A stretch of 64,000 bases of DNA from Candidatus Proruminimicrobium quisquiliarum. Lineage in GTDB: Bacteria; Elusimicrobiota; Endomicrobiia; Endomicrobiales; Endomicrobiaceae. The translations under genes and the position numbers were made by a program. The stretch lies in assembly GCA_018433245.1 (NCBI GenBank), contig JAHDRN010000005.1, positions 124,001 to 188,000 of the forward strand. The letters run 5' to 3'. This document shows, piece by piece, positions 27,934 to 37,939 of the stretch (the first letter of the stretch is position 1; the number at the start of each line of letters is the position of its first letter). The notes below the pieces were generated by a model, which searched no databases, was not told the DNA's origin, and saw nothing but the letters and a program-made list of their open reading frames with translations.

Positions 27934-29139
27934 ATGGATACAAAAAAATTAACGAATGAGTATTTGATGCAAACATATAAAAAATCGGATATTGCGGTCA
28001 GAAAAGCAAAAGGCCAGTATTTATGGACTGAAAACGGCAAAAAATACACCGATTTCTTTTCAGGAATCAGCGTATGTAATCTCGGACACTGCGATAAAAC
28101 GGTAATCGCCGCGATAAAAAAACAGCTTGATTGTTTTTTGCATATTTCAAATCTTTATTACGCAAAACCTCAGGCTGAACTTGCAAAAGAACTTGCCTTA
28201 AAATCGTTCGGCAAAGGCGCGAAAGTTTTTCTTGCAAATTCCGGAGCCGAAGCAAATGAAGGCGCAATAAAGATGGCAAGGAAATACGGAAAAGTAAATA
28301 AATCCAAAAGCAATAAGGAAAGATTTGAAATAATAACTTTTAAAAATTCATTTCACGGAAGGACTTTGGCGACTCTTTCGGCCACAGGGCAGGAAAAGTT
28401 TCATAAAATAATCACGCCGCTGGTTGATAAATTCGTATATGCGGATTTCAATGATATTGATTCCGTAAAAAAATTGATAAATTCAAATACCGTAGCGGTA
28501 ATGATTGAACCTTTCCAATGCGAAGGCGGAATGATACCGGCCAAAAAAGATTTTTTAAAACAATTAAGGCAGCTGTGCGATAAAAATGATCTTCTTTTAA
28601 TATTTGACGAAGTACAGTGCGGTATGGGAAGGACCGGCAAACTTTTCGCATGGCAGCATTACGGAGTAAAACCGGATATTTTTACGCTTGCCAAATCAAT
28701 TGCAAACGGTCTGCCTCTGGGAGCGGTTATATCCGATAAAAAAACGGCAAATCTTTTTGTTTTCGGCGATCACGGTTCAACTTTCGGAGGAAATCCCGTC
28801 GCATGCGCGGCTGCTTTGGCAGTTTTAAAACAGATGACTCCGAAACTGCTTAAAGAAGTATCGGCAAAAGCGGATTATTTTGTGAAAAAACTAAATGAGT
28901 TGAAGAAAAAATACCCTTCCGTTAAGGAAATCAGGAATATCGGTCTTCTTATCGGAGTAGAGCTTGATTTTACCGCCAAAGATATAGTAGAATTTTGTCT
29001 CAACAAAGGCCTGATAATAAACAGCCCTAAAGAAAACGTTCTAAGGTTTCTGCCGCCTTTTGTCATAACTAAAAAAGATATAGATTTTGCAATCAAAATA
29101 CTGGGGGATGCGTTAAAATGTCAGACATCAAAAAAGTAG
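27934..29139 (+). CDS. argD: Acetylornithine aminotransferase
   Basis: 401 residues, a class III PLP aminotransferase that converts N-acetylglutamate semialdehyde to N-acetylornithine. Visible: [59 protein letters not shown], the PLP lysine in [14 protein letters not shown], and [21 protein letters not shown] lies 7 nt before ATG. A weak promoter (TTGTCA at 27873, TAATAT at 27898, 19-nt spacer) may drive it. It overlaps argG by 22 bp. argB, argC, argJ and argF are not in this window. Confidence 0.94.
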   Translation: MDTKKLTNEYLMQTYKKSDIAVRKAKGQYLWTENGKKYTDFFSGISVCNLGHCDKTVIAAIKKQLDCFLHISNLYYAKPQAELAKELALKSFGKGAKVFLANSGAEANEGAIKMARKYGKVNKSKSNKERFEIITFKNSFHGRTLATLSATGQEKFHKIITPLVDKFVYADFNDIDSVKKLINSNTVAVMIEPFQCEGGMIPAKKDFLKQLRQLCDKNDLLLIFDEVQCGMGRTGKLFAWQHYGVKPDIFTLAKSIANGLPLGAVISDKKTANLFVFGDHGSTFGGNPVACAAALAVLKQMTPKLLKEVSAKADYFVKKLNELKKKYPSVKEIRNIGLLIGVELDFTAKDIVEFCLNKGLIINSPKENVLRFLPPFVITKKDIDFAIKILGDALKCQTSKK

Positions 29140-30326
29140 TAGTAGCCTATTCGGGCGGGTTGGACACGTCAATTATTTTATCGTGGATTAAGGAACATTA
29201 CAATGCCGAAGTTATAGCATGCTGCGTAAACGTCGGACAGGACAAGGAACTCGCAGGTCTTAAAGAAAAAGCAATAAGAACAGGCGCTTCAAAAGCATAT
29301 ATCATAGACGCTCAAAAAGAATTTGTAACCGATTATATATTTCCGGCAATCAAAGCAAACGCTCTGTATGAAAACAGATACTTGCTCGGGACATCGCTTG
29401 CAAGGCCGATAATAGCAAAAAAAATCGTTGAAGTCGCAAAAAAAGAAAAAGCAGGCGCAATCTGCCACGGAGCAACAGGCAAAGGAAACGATCAGGTAAG
29501 ATTTGAACTGGCATTTAAAGCCTTAATGCCTGAAGCAAAAATAATAGCCCCTTGGAGAGAATGGGGAATAAAATCAAGAAATGACGCGATAGATTACGCA
29601 AAAAAAAGAAATATTCCCGTTCCGGTAACTAAAGCGAAACCTTATTCTTCAGACGCCAACTTATGGCATATATCTTATGAAGGCGGAATTCTTGAAAATC
29701 TTGAAAATGAATATGACGACTCAATGTTTCAGATGACGGTTTCCCCTAAAGAAGCGCCAAACAAACCGACTTATGTTAAAATAGATTTTGTTAAAGGCAC
29801 TCCTGTGGCTATAAACGGAAAATCTTTCAAACCTGTTGAACTTATAAAAAAACTCAACCAGGTTGCAGGCGCAAACGCCGTAGGAAGAATTGACATAGTT
29901 GAAAACAGACTCGTCGGAATGAAATCAAGAGGAGTATACGAAGCTCCCGCGGCAACTCTTTTGTATTTTGCCCATAACGAACTAGAATCTTTAACAGTTG
30001 ACAGAGATACCGCCCATTACAAAGAAATATTGTCTCACAAATATGCGGAACTTGCTTATAACGGCGTATGGTTTGCACCTATAAGAGAAGCTCTTGACGC
30101 TTTTATAAACGTTACTCAGAAATATGTAACAGGTTCCGTTACCGTAAGCCTTTACAAAGGCAATATGAAGGTAGTATCAAGAAAAGCAAAGCACCCTCTT
30201 TACTGGGAAGAACTTGCCACATTTGACAAGGATGCCGTTTACAACCAGAAAGACGCCGAAGGTTTTATAAACCTGTTCGGACTGCCTACAAAAGTGCAGG
30301 CAATTTTAAGAAAGGAATATAAATGA
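29118..30326 (+). CDS. argG: Argininosuccinate synthase
   Basis: 402 residues. Joins citrulline and aspartate with ATP to argininosuccinate. The PP-loop [12 protein letters not shown] at residue 9, then [31 protein letters not shown] and the [14 protein letters not shown] segment are all family landmarks. A GGGGGA ribosome-binding site sits inside the end of argD. It overlaps argH by 4 bp (ATGA). Confidence 0.98.
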   Translation: MSDIKKVVVAYSGGLDTSIILSWIKEHYNAEVIACCVNVGQDKELAGLKEKAIRTGASKAYIIDAQKEFVTDYIFPAIKANALYENRYLLGTSLARPIIAKKIVEVAKKEKAGAICHGATGKGNDQVRFELAFKALMPEAKIIAPWREWGIKSRNDAIDYAKKRNIPVPVTKAKPYSSDANLWHISYEGGILENLENEYDDSMFQMTVSPKEAPNKPTYVKIDFVKGTPVAINGKSFKPVELIKKLNQVAGANAVGRIDIVENRLVGMKSRGVYEAPAATLLYFAHNELESLTVDRDTAHYKEILSHKYAELAYNGVWFAPIREALDAFINVTQKYVTGSVTVSLYKGNMKVVSRKAKHPLYWEELATFDKDAVYNQKDAEGFINLFGLPTKVQAILRKEYK

Positions 30327-31651
30327 AAAACTTTGAACAGTTTATAGGTTCTTTTTCTTTTGACTGGCGGCTTGCAAAAGCAGACATTGAAGGTTCCGTA
30401 GCTCATGTAAAGATGCTTGTAAAAACCAAAATTTTAACCGCTTCAGACGGAGCAAAAATAATCAAAGGGCTTTCTTCAATATTAAAAGATATTGAAAAGG
30501 GCCGGCAGCTCCCGAAAGAAGAAGATATTCATTACGCTATAGAAAAAGAACTTATAAAAAGAATAGGACCTGTCGGCGGCAAAATGCACACGGCAAGAAG
30601 CAGAAACGACCAGGTCGCAACCGATTTAAGAATTTATTTAAGAACAGAAATACTTTCAACAATAAAAATGATTTCCGCTTTACAGTCGGTTCTTGCGGAT
30701 AAAGCCGGAAAATCAGTTGACGTGATAATGCCGGGATACACTCATCTTCAGCCTGCGCAGCCGGTTTTGGGAGCGCATTATCTTTTGGCATACGCTTGGA
30801 TGCTTCAAAGAGATAAAGAAAGACTTGAAGACTGTTTAAAAAGAGTAACCGTTCTTCCTCTGGGCAGCGCCGCTCTTGCAGGAACGTCTTTTAAAATAGA
30901 CAGAAATTATACCGCAAAACTTTTAAATTTTGATTCAATAACGCAAAATTCGCTTGACGCCGTAAGCGACAGGGACTTTGCCTGCGAATATGTTTTTGAT
31001 CTTTCGCTTATATCGGCTCATTTGTCAAAACTTGCCGAAGAAATAATAATCTGGTCCTCGGCGGAATTCGGATTTATAAAAATCGGAGATATTTTTACGT
31101 CTGGCTCTTCAATAATGCCTCAAAAAAGAAATCCCGACTGCGCCGAAATAATAAGAGGAAAATCAGGCCGCGTATTCGGAGATTTAACCGCGCTTCTTAC
31201 AATAATAAAAGCTCTTCCTCTTGCATATAACAGAGATCTTCAGGAAGATAAACCGCCCGTATTTGACGCTGCCGATACAGTCAAACTTTGTCTTGAAGTT
31301 ATGACTGATATGATGAATTCATTTTCATTTAACGGCGAAAAAACATTAAAAAGCACTCAAAAAGGCTTTATTCAGGCAACAGAAATCGCAGATTATCTTG
31401 CCAGAAAAAATATTCCTTTCAGGACCGCCCATGCGACAGTAAAAAATATTGTAAATTACTGCATAAAAAAGGAAAAAACTCTCAATGAACTTTCAATAGA
31501 AGAATATAAAACTTTTTCAAATGAAATAGAAAAAGACATCTTTAAATTCATCAATATAGAAAATATAATAAACGCAAAAAATTCTTACGGCGGAACTTCA
31601 AAAAAATCTGTCTTAAAACAAATAGCGGATATAAAAAAATGTATAAAATAA
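30323..31651 (+). CDS. argH: Argininosuccinate lyase
   Basis: 442 residues, a fumarase/aspartase-superfamily enzyme that splits argininosuccinate into arginine and fumarate. The [15 protein letters not shown] motif, [26 protein letters not shown] and the signature loop [12 protein letters not shown] are intact. AAGGA overlaps the end of argG. The released fumarate could enter the fumarase/malic enzyme branch encoded near 57-60 kb. The 3' end overlaps the TolC-like gene by 13 bp. Confidence 0.98.
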   Translation: MKNFEQFIGSFSFDWRLAKADIEGSVAHVKMLVKTKILTASDGAKIIKGLSSILKDIEKGRQLPKEEDIHYAIEKELIKRIGPVGGKMHTARSRNDQVATDLRIYLRTEILSTIKMISALQSVLADKAGKSVDVIMPGYTHLQPAQPVLGAHYLLAYAWMLQRDKERLEDCLKRVTVLPLGSAALAGTSFKIDRNYTAKLLNFDSITQNSLDAVSDRDFACEYVFDLSLISAHLSKLAEEIIIWSSAEFGFIKIGDIFTSGSSIMPQKRNPDCAEIIRGKSGRVFGDLTALLTIIKALPLAYNRDLQEDKPPVFDAADTVKLCLEVMTDMMNSFSFNGEKTLKSTQKGFIQATEIADYLARKNIPFRTAHATVKNIVNYCIKKEKTLNELSIEEYKTFSNEIEKDIFKFINIENIINAKNSYGGTSKKSVLKQIADIKKCIK

Positions 31652-32856
31652 AATTATTTGCCGTTTTATCTTTGCTTCTTGTATTCGGACCGAAAGTTTT
31701 TTCGCAGTATCCGGAAAGGATTCTTACTCTTGACGCCAGCATAAGACAGGCTTTAAATATCAACCACGATATACTTATTAACAAACAATCTGTTTTATTT
31801 GCCGAACAGAGAATTAAAAAAACAAAAACTTTGTATTACCCCGTTATAAATTTCAATCTTAACGTTTCTAAATTTTCAAATGACATTCCCACCGTCATTA
31901 ACTCCGAATCTCTTCCGAGCGTTACTTATCTCCCAAGCGGAACTCAGGATTTGTATTATTCCAACAGATTGTCTTTATGGCAGACAATATATAACGGAGG
32001 CAGAACTTCCGCCACAAACGAACTTGCAAAAGTGTCTTTATCCCAGGTAAAAAACAAATCTGATATAAAAACTAACGAAGTAATCGCGGAAGTAAAATCA
32101 AGCTTTTATAAAATTATTCTTATTCAGGAAAAAATCAAGTTTTACAGACAAACCATAGAAATTTTATCAAAAAATAAAAGACTGCTGAATGATGAGAACA
32201 ATTTAAAAGATAAACTTGAAATATGCGAATACGAATACGGCATCCAGATGCTTGATTTTTTAAATTTAATAGGTTTGGGTTTGGACACAGTCATTGAATT
32301 GTCCGGGTCCATAGAAATTGAAAATTTGGATTTAAACATAGACCAGTGTATTTTATGGGCTTACCAATTCAGGCCGGAAATGAAAAACACTCAATATCAG
32401 GAAACAATTGACGGAATAGAAGTAAATCTGCTGACTATGGAGAAATATCCGACAATTATGTTCGGCACTTCTTACGACTGGCTTATGGGAGATTCCAGAG
32501 GCATTGAAAAAGACTGGTACATTTCATTAAACCTCAACGTTCCCATATTTGACGGAGGTTCTTTATTCGCAAAGATAAAAGAAAAAAAGATACAGGCGCG
32601 GCAGGCAACGCTTGAAAGATCAAAAGAAGAAGAAAAAATAAAGCTGCAGGTAAGAAAAGCTTTCGCCAAATATTCTTTCTGGTATGAAAAAGCCTCAAAA
32701 AATACCGAACCGTCAAAACAAAAAGACATAATAAAAAATCTTGAAGAACAAATATATAAAATGGATGTGAAGTATAACTATCTTAAAAGCCTGTTTGAAC
32801 TTGAATTAGCCATAGGCAGACAAATATCCGAACTAAACCTTAAACTTGCAGAATAA
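31639..32856 (+). CDS. TolC-family outer-membrane protein
   Basis: 405 residues with a signal peptide ending near PKVFSQ. The chain has two alpha-helical hairpin regions with beta-strand segments (LSLWQTIYNGGRTSA and the matching LNLNVPIFDGGSLFA, the usual paired motif of outer-membrane efflux proteins). It is short: the first hairpin return is compressed, with a gap around residues 170-200. There is no adjacent RND pump or membrane-fusion protein. It is followed at once by a secreted patatin, so the pair may serve one export pathway, but this is speculative. Confidence 0.82.
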   Translation: MYKIKLFAVLSLLLVFGPKVFSQYPERILTLDASIRQALNINHDILINKQSVLFAEQRIKKTKTLYYPVINFNLNVSKFSNDIPTVINSESLPSVTYLPSGTQDLYYSNRLSLWQTIYNGGRTSATNELAKVSLSQVKNKSDIKTNEVIAEVKSSFYKIILIQEKIKFYRQTIEILSKNKRLLNDENNLKDKLEICEYEYGIQMLDFLNLIGLGLDTVIELSGSIEIENLDLNIDQCILWAYQFRPEMKNTQYQETIDGIEVNLLTMEKYPTIMFGTSYDWLMGDSRGIEKDWYISLNLNVPIFDGGSLFAKIKEKKIQARQATLERSKEEEKIKLQVRKAFAKYSFWYEKASKNTEPSKQKDIIKNLEEQIYKMDVKYNYLKSLFELELAIGRQISELNLKLAE

Positions 32857-32857
32857 T

Positions 32858-33802
32858 ATGAAAAAAAACATTCCTGTTATATTAATCATTACGGCCGTAT
32901 TATTTTTAAATAATATGGCTTTTTGTTTTGATCAGGAAGCTTTTCTTCAAAATTATCTTTGGGATAAAGTTTCAAGTCTGCCGGCTTCAAAAAGACCGAA
33001 AATTATTCTGGTGCTGGGCGGAGGCGGAGCCAGAGGTTTGGCCCATATAGGAGTAATCAAAGCTCTTGAAGAGGAAAACATACCGTTTGATATGATTGTA
33101 GGAACCAGTATCGGAGCGCTTGTAGGCTCTCTCTACTGCTCGGGAGTATCAACAAACGAACTCCAAAATCTTGCAAACAATATACGCTGGAAAGATATAA
33201 GCAATTTAAACACTATCTCAATGCTGACTCTTATTCTGTCCGAAAAACTTCTCTCAACAAAAAAACTTGAGAATTATTTAAGAAAAACTTTGGGAGACAA
33301 GCAATTTTTTCAGCTGGATATTCCTTTTGCGTGCATAGCAACCGATATATCAACCGGAGAACGAATTATCTTAAAAGAAGGCGATGTCGCATTGGCTACA
33401 AGAGCAAGTTCAACGATTCCCGGAATATTTGCTCCCGTAGAATACGGGCAAAGATATCTCGTTGACGGCGGTCTTGTTGAAAATATTCCCGTATCGGTAG
33501 CGAAATTATTTGAACCGGATATTATCATTACGGTCAGCGTAGCAGCAGATATTACAAAAAACTCATTCTCAAACGTTATGTCAACTTTGTATCAGGCAAT
33601 ATATATACAGGGACAGCAAAAGGATGAACTAAATCTTTCAATGTCCGATATTGTCATAAGACCTGACGTTAAAGAAGTCAGCGTGCTAGATTTAAACAAA
33701 GCGGAAAACTGCATACAATCAGGATTTGTCGCAGGCAAAAACAACGTAAATAAAATCAAAGAAATTATCATTAAAAAAATATATGAAAAACATAATGACT
33801 GA
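32858..33802 (+). CDS. Secreted patatin-like phospholipase (RssA/NTE type)
   Basis: About 314 residues from ATG 32858, one base after the TolC-like stop. An N-terminal hydrophobic signal (ILIITAVLFLNNMAFC) implies export. The patatin catalytic parts are complete: oxyanion hole LVLGGGGARGLAHIG, serine in GTSIG, and the dyad aspartate in VDGG. Such enzymes hydrolyse acyl groups from phospholipids. A periplasmic or outer-membrane location is likely. The final codons overlap the next GT-C gene by 20 bp. Confidence 0.88.
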   Translation: MKKNIPVILIITAVLFLNNMAFCFDQEAFLQNYLWDKVSSLPASKRPKIILVLGGGGARGLAHIGVIKALEEENIPFDMIVGTSIGALVGSLYCSGVSTNELQNLANNIRWKDISNLNTISMLTLILSEKLLSTKKLENYLRKTLGDKQFFQLDIPFACIATDISTGERIILKEGDVALATRASSTIPGIFAPVEYGQRYLVDGGLVENIPVSVAKLFEPDIIITVSVAADITKNSFSNVMSTLYQAIYIQGQQKDELNLSMSDIVIRPDVKEVSVLDLNKAENCIQSGFVAGKNNVNKIKEIIIKKIYEKHND

Positions 33803-35333
33803 TTATAAAAATTATAGCAACAAAAAAATCATATTTTTTCTAATTTATATATCTATATTTTTTTTTACTTTCTTTCTATACCATAAAACATTATCTTACG
33901 ATATATCAGGCATTGATGATGATACTTTTATAACGATGAATTTTAGCAATATATCAATTGCTGATATCTTTACAAATACCATTTTTTTAAATGATGTGTC
34001 ATCATATTTTAGGCCAATTCTATCTTTATCTGTTATGTTTGACAATTTGATATCCAACTCTTCTCCTTATGCATTTCATACGACAAATGTAATACTCCAC
34101 ATAATAGCATCTATATTGCTATTCTTTTTTTTAAAACGTTACTATTTTGATTTTTTAATATCTTTTTTTGCCGCATTGATATTTGCGGCTCACCCTATAA
34201 ATATTTTTTCAGTTGCTTGGATTCCCGGCAGGAATGATTTATTGCTTTTTATTTTTTTATTATCATCCGTTATATTTTTATTAGAATATCTAAAAACTCA
34301 AAAAAAATATTTATTTGTAATACATTATATATTATTTATAACGTCTTTATTAACTAAAGAAACTGCTTTAATTGCACCTGTTATATATATTTTTATTTTA
34401 TTATATAAAAACTTATCTAAAATAAACATATTGAGATTTTTTATATTATGGATAATAACATCTGCATTGTTTTTCATTGTGTATTCCAGCATATCAGCAA
34501 AAACATTCACAATGGAACATTGTTTCAACAATTTAATAGCAAGTTATAAAGTTTTTTTTGATTATTATTGCGGGGCATATTTTTTAAAAATACATTTTTC
34601 CGGATATGTTACAGATACCTCTTTTTATTTAGGAATACTTGCGTTTTGTATAAGTTTATTATTTGCGATTTTTTGTAAATTGACAATATATGAAAAATTT
34701 CTTTATTTTACACTGCCCATAATAATTATTTCTGTTAATTTATTGGCCGGACAATTATTTTATCAGGCAAGCAGAATGTATATACCATTAGCCTGTATTC
34801 TTATACCTTTTTGTTCATTTTTACAACAAATTAAAAACAAAAAAATAATATGTGTTATTTTTGCAGTCATAATATCAATATCATTTTTTTTAACAATAAA
34901 ACAATCAAAGTATTTTGAAAACCCTTTAACATTTTTACAAAAAGTAGATTCAGAAAAACCGAATTATAATACGGTTTTTGCAAATCTGTATTCTTATCAT
35001 CTATTGCAAAACGGGAATATTCACAAAGCTTCCGGAAAAATTAAAGAAATCGCAGAAATAACAGGCTATAAAAACACGTACAATCTGTATCTTTTGGCCG
35101 TAATCAATATATATGAAGGGAACTATCCACAGGCAATAAATATTCTTGAGTCTATTATCAATTTTGACAAAAAGGATATTTTGATTAAATTATTTATATG
35201 CTATAAATACGTTGGAAACGCGGATAAAAGCGCTTATTATTATAATCAGGCTGTTGAGCTTACCGGAACCCGCGAAATAACGGATAATTTGATATACCGG
35301 CAAGAGAAAGATTTGAAAAATGTTACATTATAA
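33783..35333 (+). CDS. GT-C/TMTC-like membrane protein with short TPR tail (pair B, copy 1)
   Basis: 516 residues. Multi-span membrane region to about 380, then a shorter TPR tail (HKASGKIKEIAEI, NYPQAINILESI, NADKSAYYYNQAVEL). The acidic loop pair is GIDDDTFIT, followed by YFRPILSLSVMFD, AAHPINIFSVAWIPGRND and LLTKETALIAP. It has the same motif order as pair A but is clearly more distant from it than from its own neighbour. Start ATG 33783 aligns with the paralog's MKNI; ATG 33795 is an alternative. Very AT-rich, with runs of ATA/TTA/TTT codons. Likely a polyprenyl-phosphate-sugar-dependent glycosyltransferase; acceptor unknown. Confidence 0.73.
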   Translation: MKNIMTDYKNYSNKKIIFFLIYISIFFFTFFLYHKTLSYDISGIDDDTFITMNFSNISIADIFTNTIFLNDVSSYFRPILSLSVMFDNLISNSSPYAFHTTNVILHIIASILLFFFLKRYYFDFLISFFAALIFAAHPINIFSVAWIPGRNDLLLFIFLLSSVIFLLEYLKTQKKYLFVIHYILFITSLLTKETALIAPVIYIFILLYKNLSKINILRFFILWIITSALFFIVYSSISAKTFTMEHCFNNLIASYKVFFDYYCGAYFLKIHFSGYVTDTSFYLGILAFCISLLFAIFCKLTIYEKFLYFTLPIIIISVNLLAGQLFYQASRMYIPLACILIPFCSFLQQIKNKKIICVIFAVIISISFFLTIKQSKYFENPLTFLQKVDSEKPNYNTVFANLYSYHLLQNGNIHKASGKIKEIAEITGYKNTYNLYLLAVINIYEGNYPQAINILESIINFDKKDILIKLFICYKYVGNADKSAYYYNQAVELTGTREITDNLIYRQEKDLKNVTL

Positions 35334-35342
35334 AATTTCAAT

Positions 35343-36896
35343 ATGAAAAATATTTTCAATAATTACCAAAATATAAACAAAAATAAATTCTTAACTCTGC
35401 TTTTATATATATTAATCCCTTTAATTATACTATCTCTTTATTATAAAACTCTTGCCTTTGACATTTCAGGACTTGACGACGATACATTTATCAAAATGAA
35501 TTTCATGCAAACTTCAATAACAGATGTTTTTAAGAAAACTGTTTTTTTAAATAATATATCTCCTTTTTATAGACCATTGCTGCCTATATCTTTTATGATA
35601 GACAATACTATATCAAACTCATCGCCATATGCTTTGCATACCACAAATATAATGCTGCATATAATTTCATGTTTTTTAATATTTTTCTTTTTTAAAAAAT
35701 ATTATTTTAATGTATTTTTATCATTTTTATTAACATTAGTATTTGCAACACATCCTATAAATATTTTTGCAGTAGCTTGGATTCCCGGGCGTAATGACTC
35801 ATTGCTGTTTATATTTACTATAATATCCTTCATTTTTTTTATTGAATATCTTAAAAACAAGAAAACATATTTAATATTATTGCATTTTTTTGCACTGACT
35901 TTGGGATTATTAACTAAAGAAGTCGCTGTTCTTATTCCTTTTATGTGTATGGGATATTATTTTATATTTCACAAAAACATACACCTAAATATCGGCAAAA
36001 TTATATTCTTTTGGTTTACTGCAATATTTTCATTTTTTATCATACATCAAATTATGTCTTCTCATATTATGCCGATAAAAAATTATTTTATACATTTGAC
36101 AAATTCATATAAAATCTTTTTTGATTATTACGCCAGTTTATATTTTTCAAATATACATTTTTCCCCATATGTAAACTATTTATCTTTAATTTTAGGAATA
36201 ATTGCTTTCATTTTGAGCTTTTTTTTAACATTGCTTTCAAAACTATCAATACCGGAAAAAGTAATTTATTTTGCATCTCCAATATTTATAATTGTTATTT
36301 CTCTTTTCTCATCTCAAGGTCTTTATCAAGGAAGCAGACTTTATACTTCTCTTTTTTATACTCTGATTATTTTAGGTTCATTTATTGAAAGTTTAAAAAA
36401 TAAAAAAATAATATATGCTTCCCTTATAATTTTATTATTTATAACAAGTTATTTAACATCTCAAAAATTTTATGTTTTTCAAAATACTGTTTCATTTTTT
36501 CATACAATAGATTCAGAAAAACCTAACTATAATATAAATTTGGCTAATTTATATTCCTATAATTTATTACAGAACGGACATTTTCAAGAAGCCTCTAAAA
36601 AAATTAAAGAAATTGCCGAAATAACAGACTATAAAGACAAATATAATCTATATTTATTATCAATAATTTATATATCTGAAAAAGAATATAAAAAAGCAAT
36701 AAAAATTTTAGAATCACTGAATTGTTTTGATAGAGAAGATATTATGATAAAATTATTTATTTGTTACAATGCTGTCGGAGACAGGACAAAAAGCCTGTTC
36801 TTCTATGGACAAGCGGTCAATATATATGGCGATGAACAAAGAATTCATAACTTAATAGTAAAACAAGAGGAAGATTTAAAAAATGTCAAAATATAA
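35343..36896 (+). CDS. GT-C/TMTC-like membrane protein with short TPR tail (pair B, copy 2)
   Basis: 517 residues, a close paralog of the gene 9 bp upstream. Shared blocks include DISGLDDDTFIKMNF, PFYRPLLPISFMID, NSSPYALHTTNI, THPINIFAVAWIPGRND, LLTKEVAVLIP, FFDYYAS, DSEKPNYN, LLQNGHFQEASKKIKEIAE and a common C-terminus ending QEEDLKNV. The GT-C acidic pair is kept. A tandem duplication is the simplest origin. Base composition is as AT-rich as in copy 1. It overlaps the TPR gene that follows by 14 bp. Confidence 0.73.
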   Translation: MKNIFNNYQNINKNKFLTLLLYILIPLIILSLYYKTLAFDISGLDDDTFIKMNFMQTSITDVFKKTVFLNNISPFYRPLLPISFMIDNTISNSSPYALHTTNIMLHIISCFLIFFFFKKYYFNVFLSFLLTLVFATHPINIFAVAWIPGRNDSLLFIFTIISFIFFIEYLKNKKTYLILLHFFALTLGLLTKEVAVLIPFMCMGYYFIFHKNIHLNIGKIIFFWFTAIFSFFIIHQIMSSHIMPIKNYFIHLTNSYKIFFDYYASLYFSNIHFSPYVNYLSLILGIIAFILSFFLTLLSKLSIPEKVIYFASPIFIIVISLFSSQGLYQGSRLYTSLFYTLIILGSFIESLKNKKIIYASLIILLFITSYLTSQKFYVFQNTVSFFHTIDSEKPNYNINLANLYSYNLLQNGHFQEASKKIKEIAEITDYKDKYNLYLLSIIYISEKEYKKAIKILESLNCFDREDIMIKLFICYNAVGDRTKSLFFYGQAVNIYGDEQRIHNLIVKQEEDLKNVKI

Positions 36897-37884
36897 ATTT
36901 CTTATATTATTAATTTTAATGTTTGTATTGCCGTCTTATTCATTTGCCGGCAATTTGATAGAGGAAAAAATTTTACTTGAAAAAACGGATACGGCTAAAA
37001 ACAAAAAAGAAGAAGTCGCGGCAAAACAAAATCTTATAAAATTTTATATAACAAACGGCAGATACGACGAATCAAAAGAGCTTTGCTTAAAACTTATTGA
37101 ACCCGATTCCAAATTGACGAAAAAACAAAAATTTCAGATTTATATTTATCTTATAGATACTTACAAACTTATAAACAATTACAATTACGCGATTGACGTT
37201 TGCAAAGAAGCCGAGTTTTTATATCCTAAAAACATTTTGCCGAAAATAATATTGGCCGATATTTACATGCAGAATATATTGTATGAAAATGCAAAAAACA
37301 AGTATCAGGAAGCTCTTTTAATTGATAAGAACTCAAGACATGCAAACGTGAAAATAGCCGACATATATGCCATGCAGGGCGCTTTTGATCTGGCATACAA
37401 ACATTATGAAGCGGCCCAGAAAATTCAGCAGGACGTATCCACTTCAATAAAAATGGCAAAAGCCGCTATTGAACTCGGCTTTGTAGATAAAGCGATAAAT
37501 ATGCTGGAACAGGTTTACTGCACGCAAATACATAATGACGTCGCCTTAACGCTTGCAAAACTTTATAAGGAACACGGAAGATTTAAAGATGCGGAAAAAA
37601 CGCTTTTACTGGCTTTGGAAGCTAACGGATATGATTTGGACGTATCGTTAAATCTGGCTTCACTGTATATTTTATTCCAGCACTATGAAAAAGCAAAAAA
37701 TCTGCTTTTATCTCTAAATACTAAATTCCCTGACATAGAAGTAATTGATTTTCTGCTTGCCGAAACATATTATTATTTATCCGATAAAAACACAGCACGT
37801 CGGATACTGAATAAACTTATTGCGTCAACAAAATCCGAATATATAAGAAAACATTCTGAAAATATGCTCAATACGTACAAATAA
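36883..37884 (+). CDS. Exported TPR protein
   Basis: 333 residues with a signal peptide (LLILMFVLPSYSFAG). The rest is built of tetratricopeptide repeats, for example NGRYDESKELCLKLIEP, NNYNYAIDVCKEAEFLYP, ENAKNKYQEALLIDK and GRFKDAEKTLLLALEANG. It is a periplasmic scaffold by design. It overlaps the last GT-C gene, so it may help present or bind substrates for those enzymes. There is no catalytic motif. Transcription ends just after it at a strong hairpin. Confidence 0.8.
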   Translation: MSKYKFLILLILMFVLPSYSFAGNLIEEKILLEKTDTAKNKKEEVAAKQNLIKFYITNGRYDESKELCLKLIEPDSKLTKKQKFQIYIYLIDTYKLINNYNYAIDVCKEAEFLYPKNILPKIILADIYMQNILYENAKNKYQEALLIDKNSRHANVKIADIYAMQGAFDLAYKHYEAAQKIQQDVSTSIKMAKAAIELGFVDKAINMLEQVYCTQIHNDVALTLAKLYKEHGRFKDAEKTLLLALEANGYDLDVSLNLASLYILFQHYEKAKNLLLSLNTKFPDIEVIDFLLAETYYYLSDKNTARRILNKLIASTKSEYIRKHSENMLNTYK

Positions 37885-37925
37885 AAAAAGACGCCTGTTG
37901 AAAACAAAAAACAGACGTCTTTTTT
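37883..37925. terminator. Bidirectional intrinsic terminator
   Basis: Stem GACGCCTGTT (37890-37899) pairs with AACAGACGTC (37910-37919) with one mismatch and a 10-nt loop. It is flanked by a run of A on the left and T on the right, so it works for both the plus-strand TPR gene and the convergent stomatin-like gene. Confidence 0.88.
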
Positions 37926-37939
37926 ATTTATATATTATT

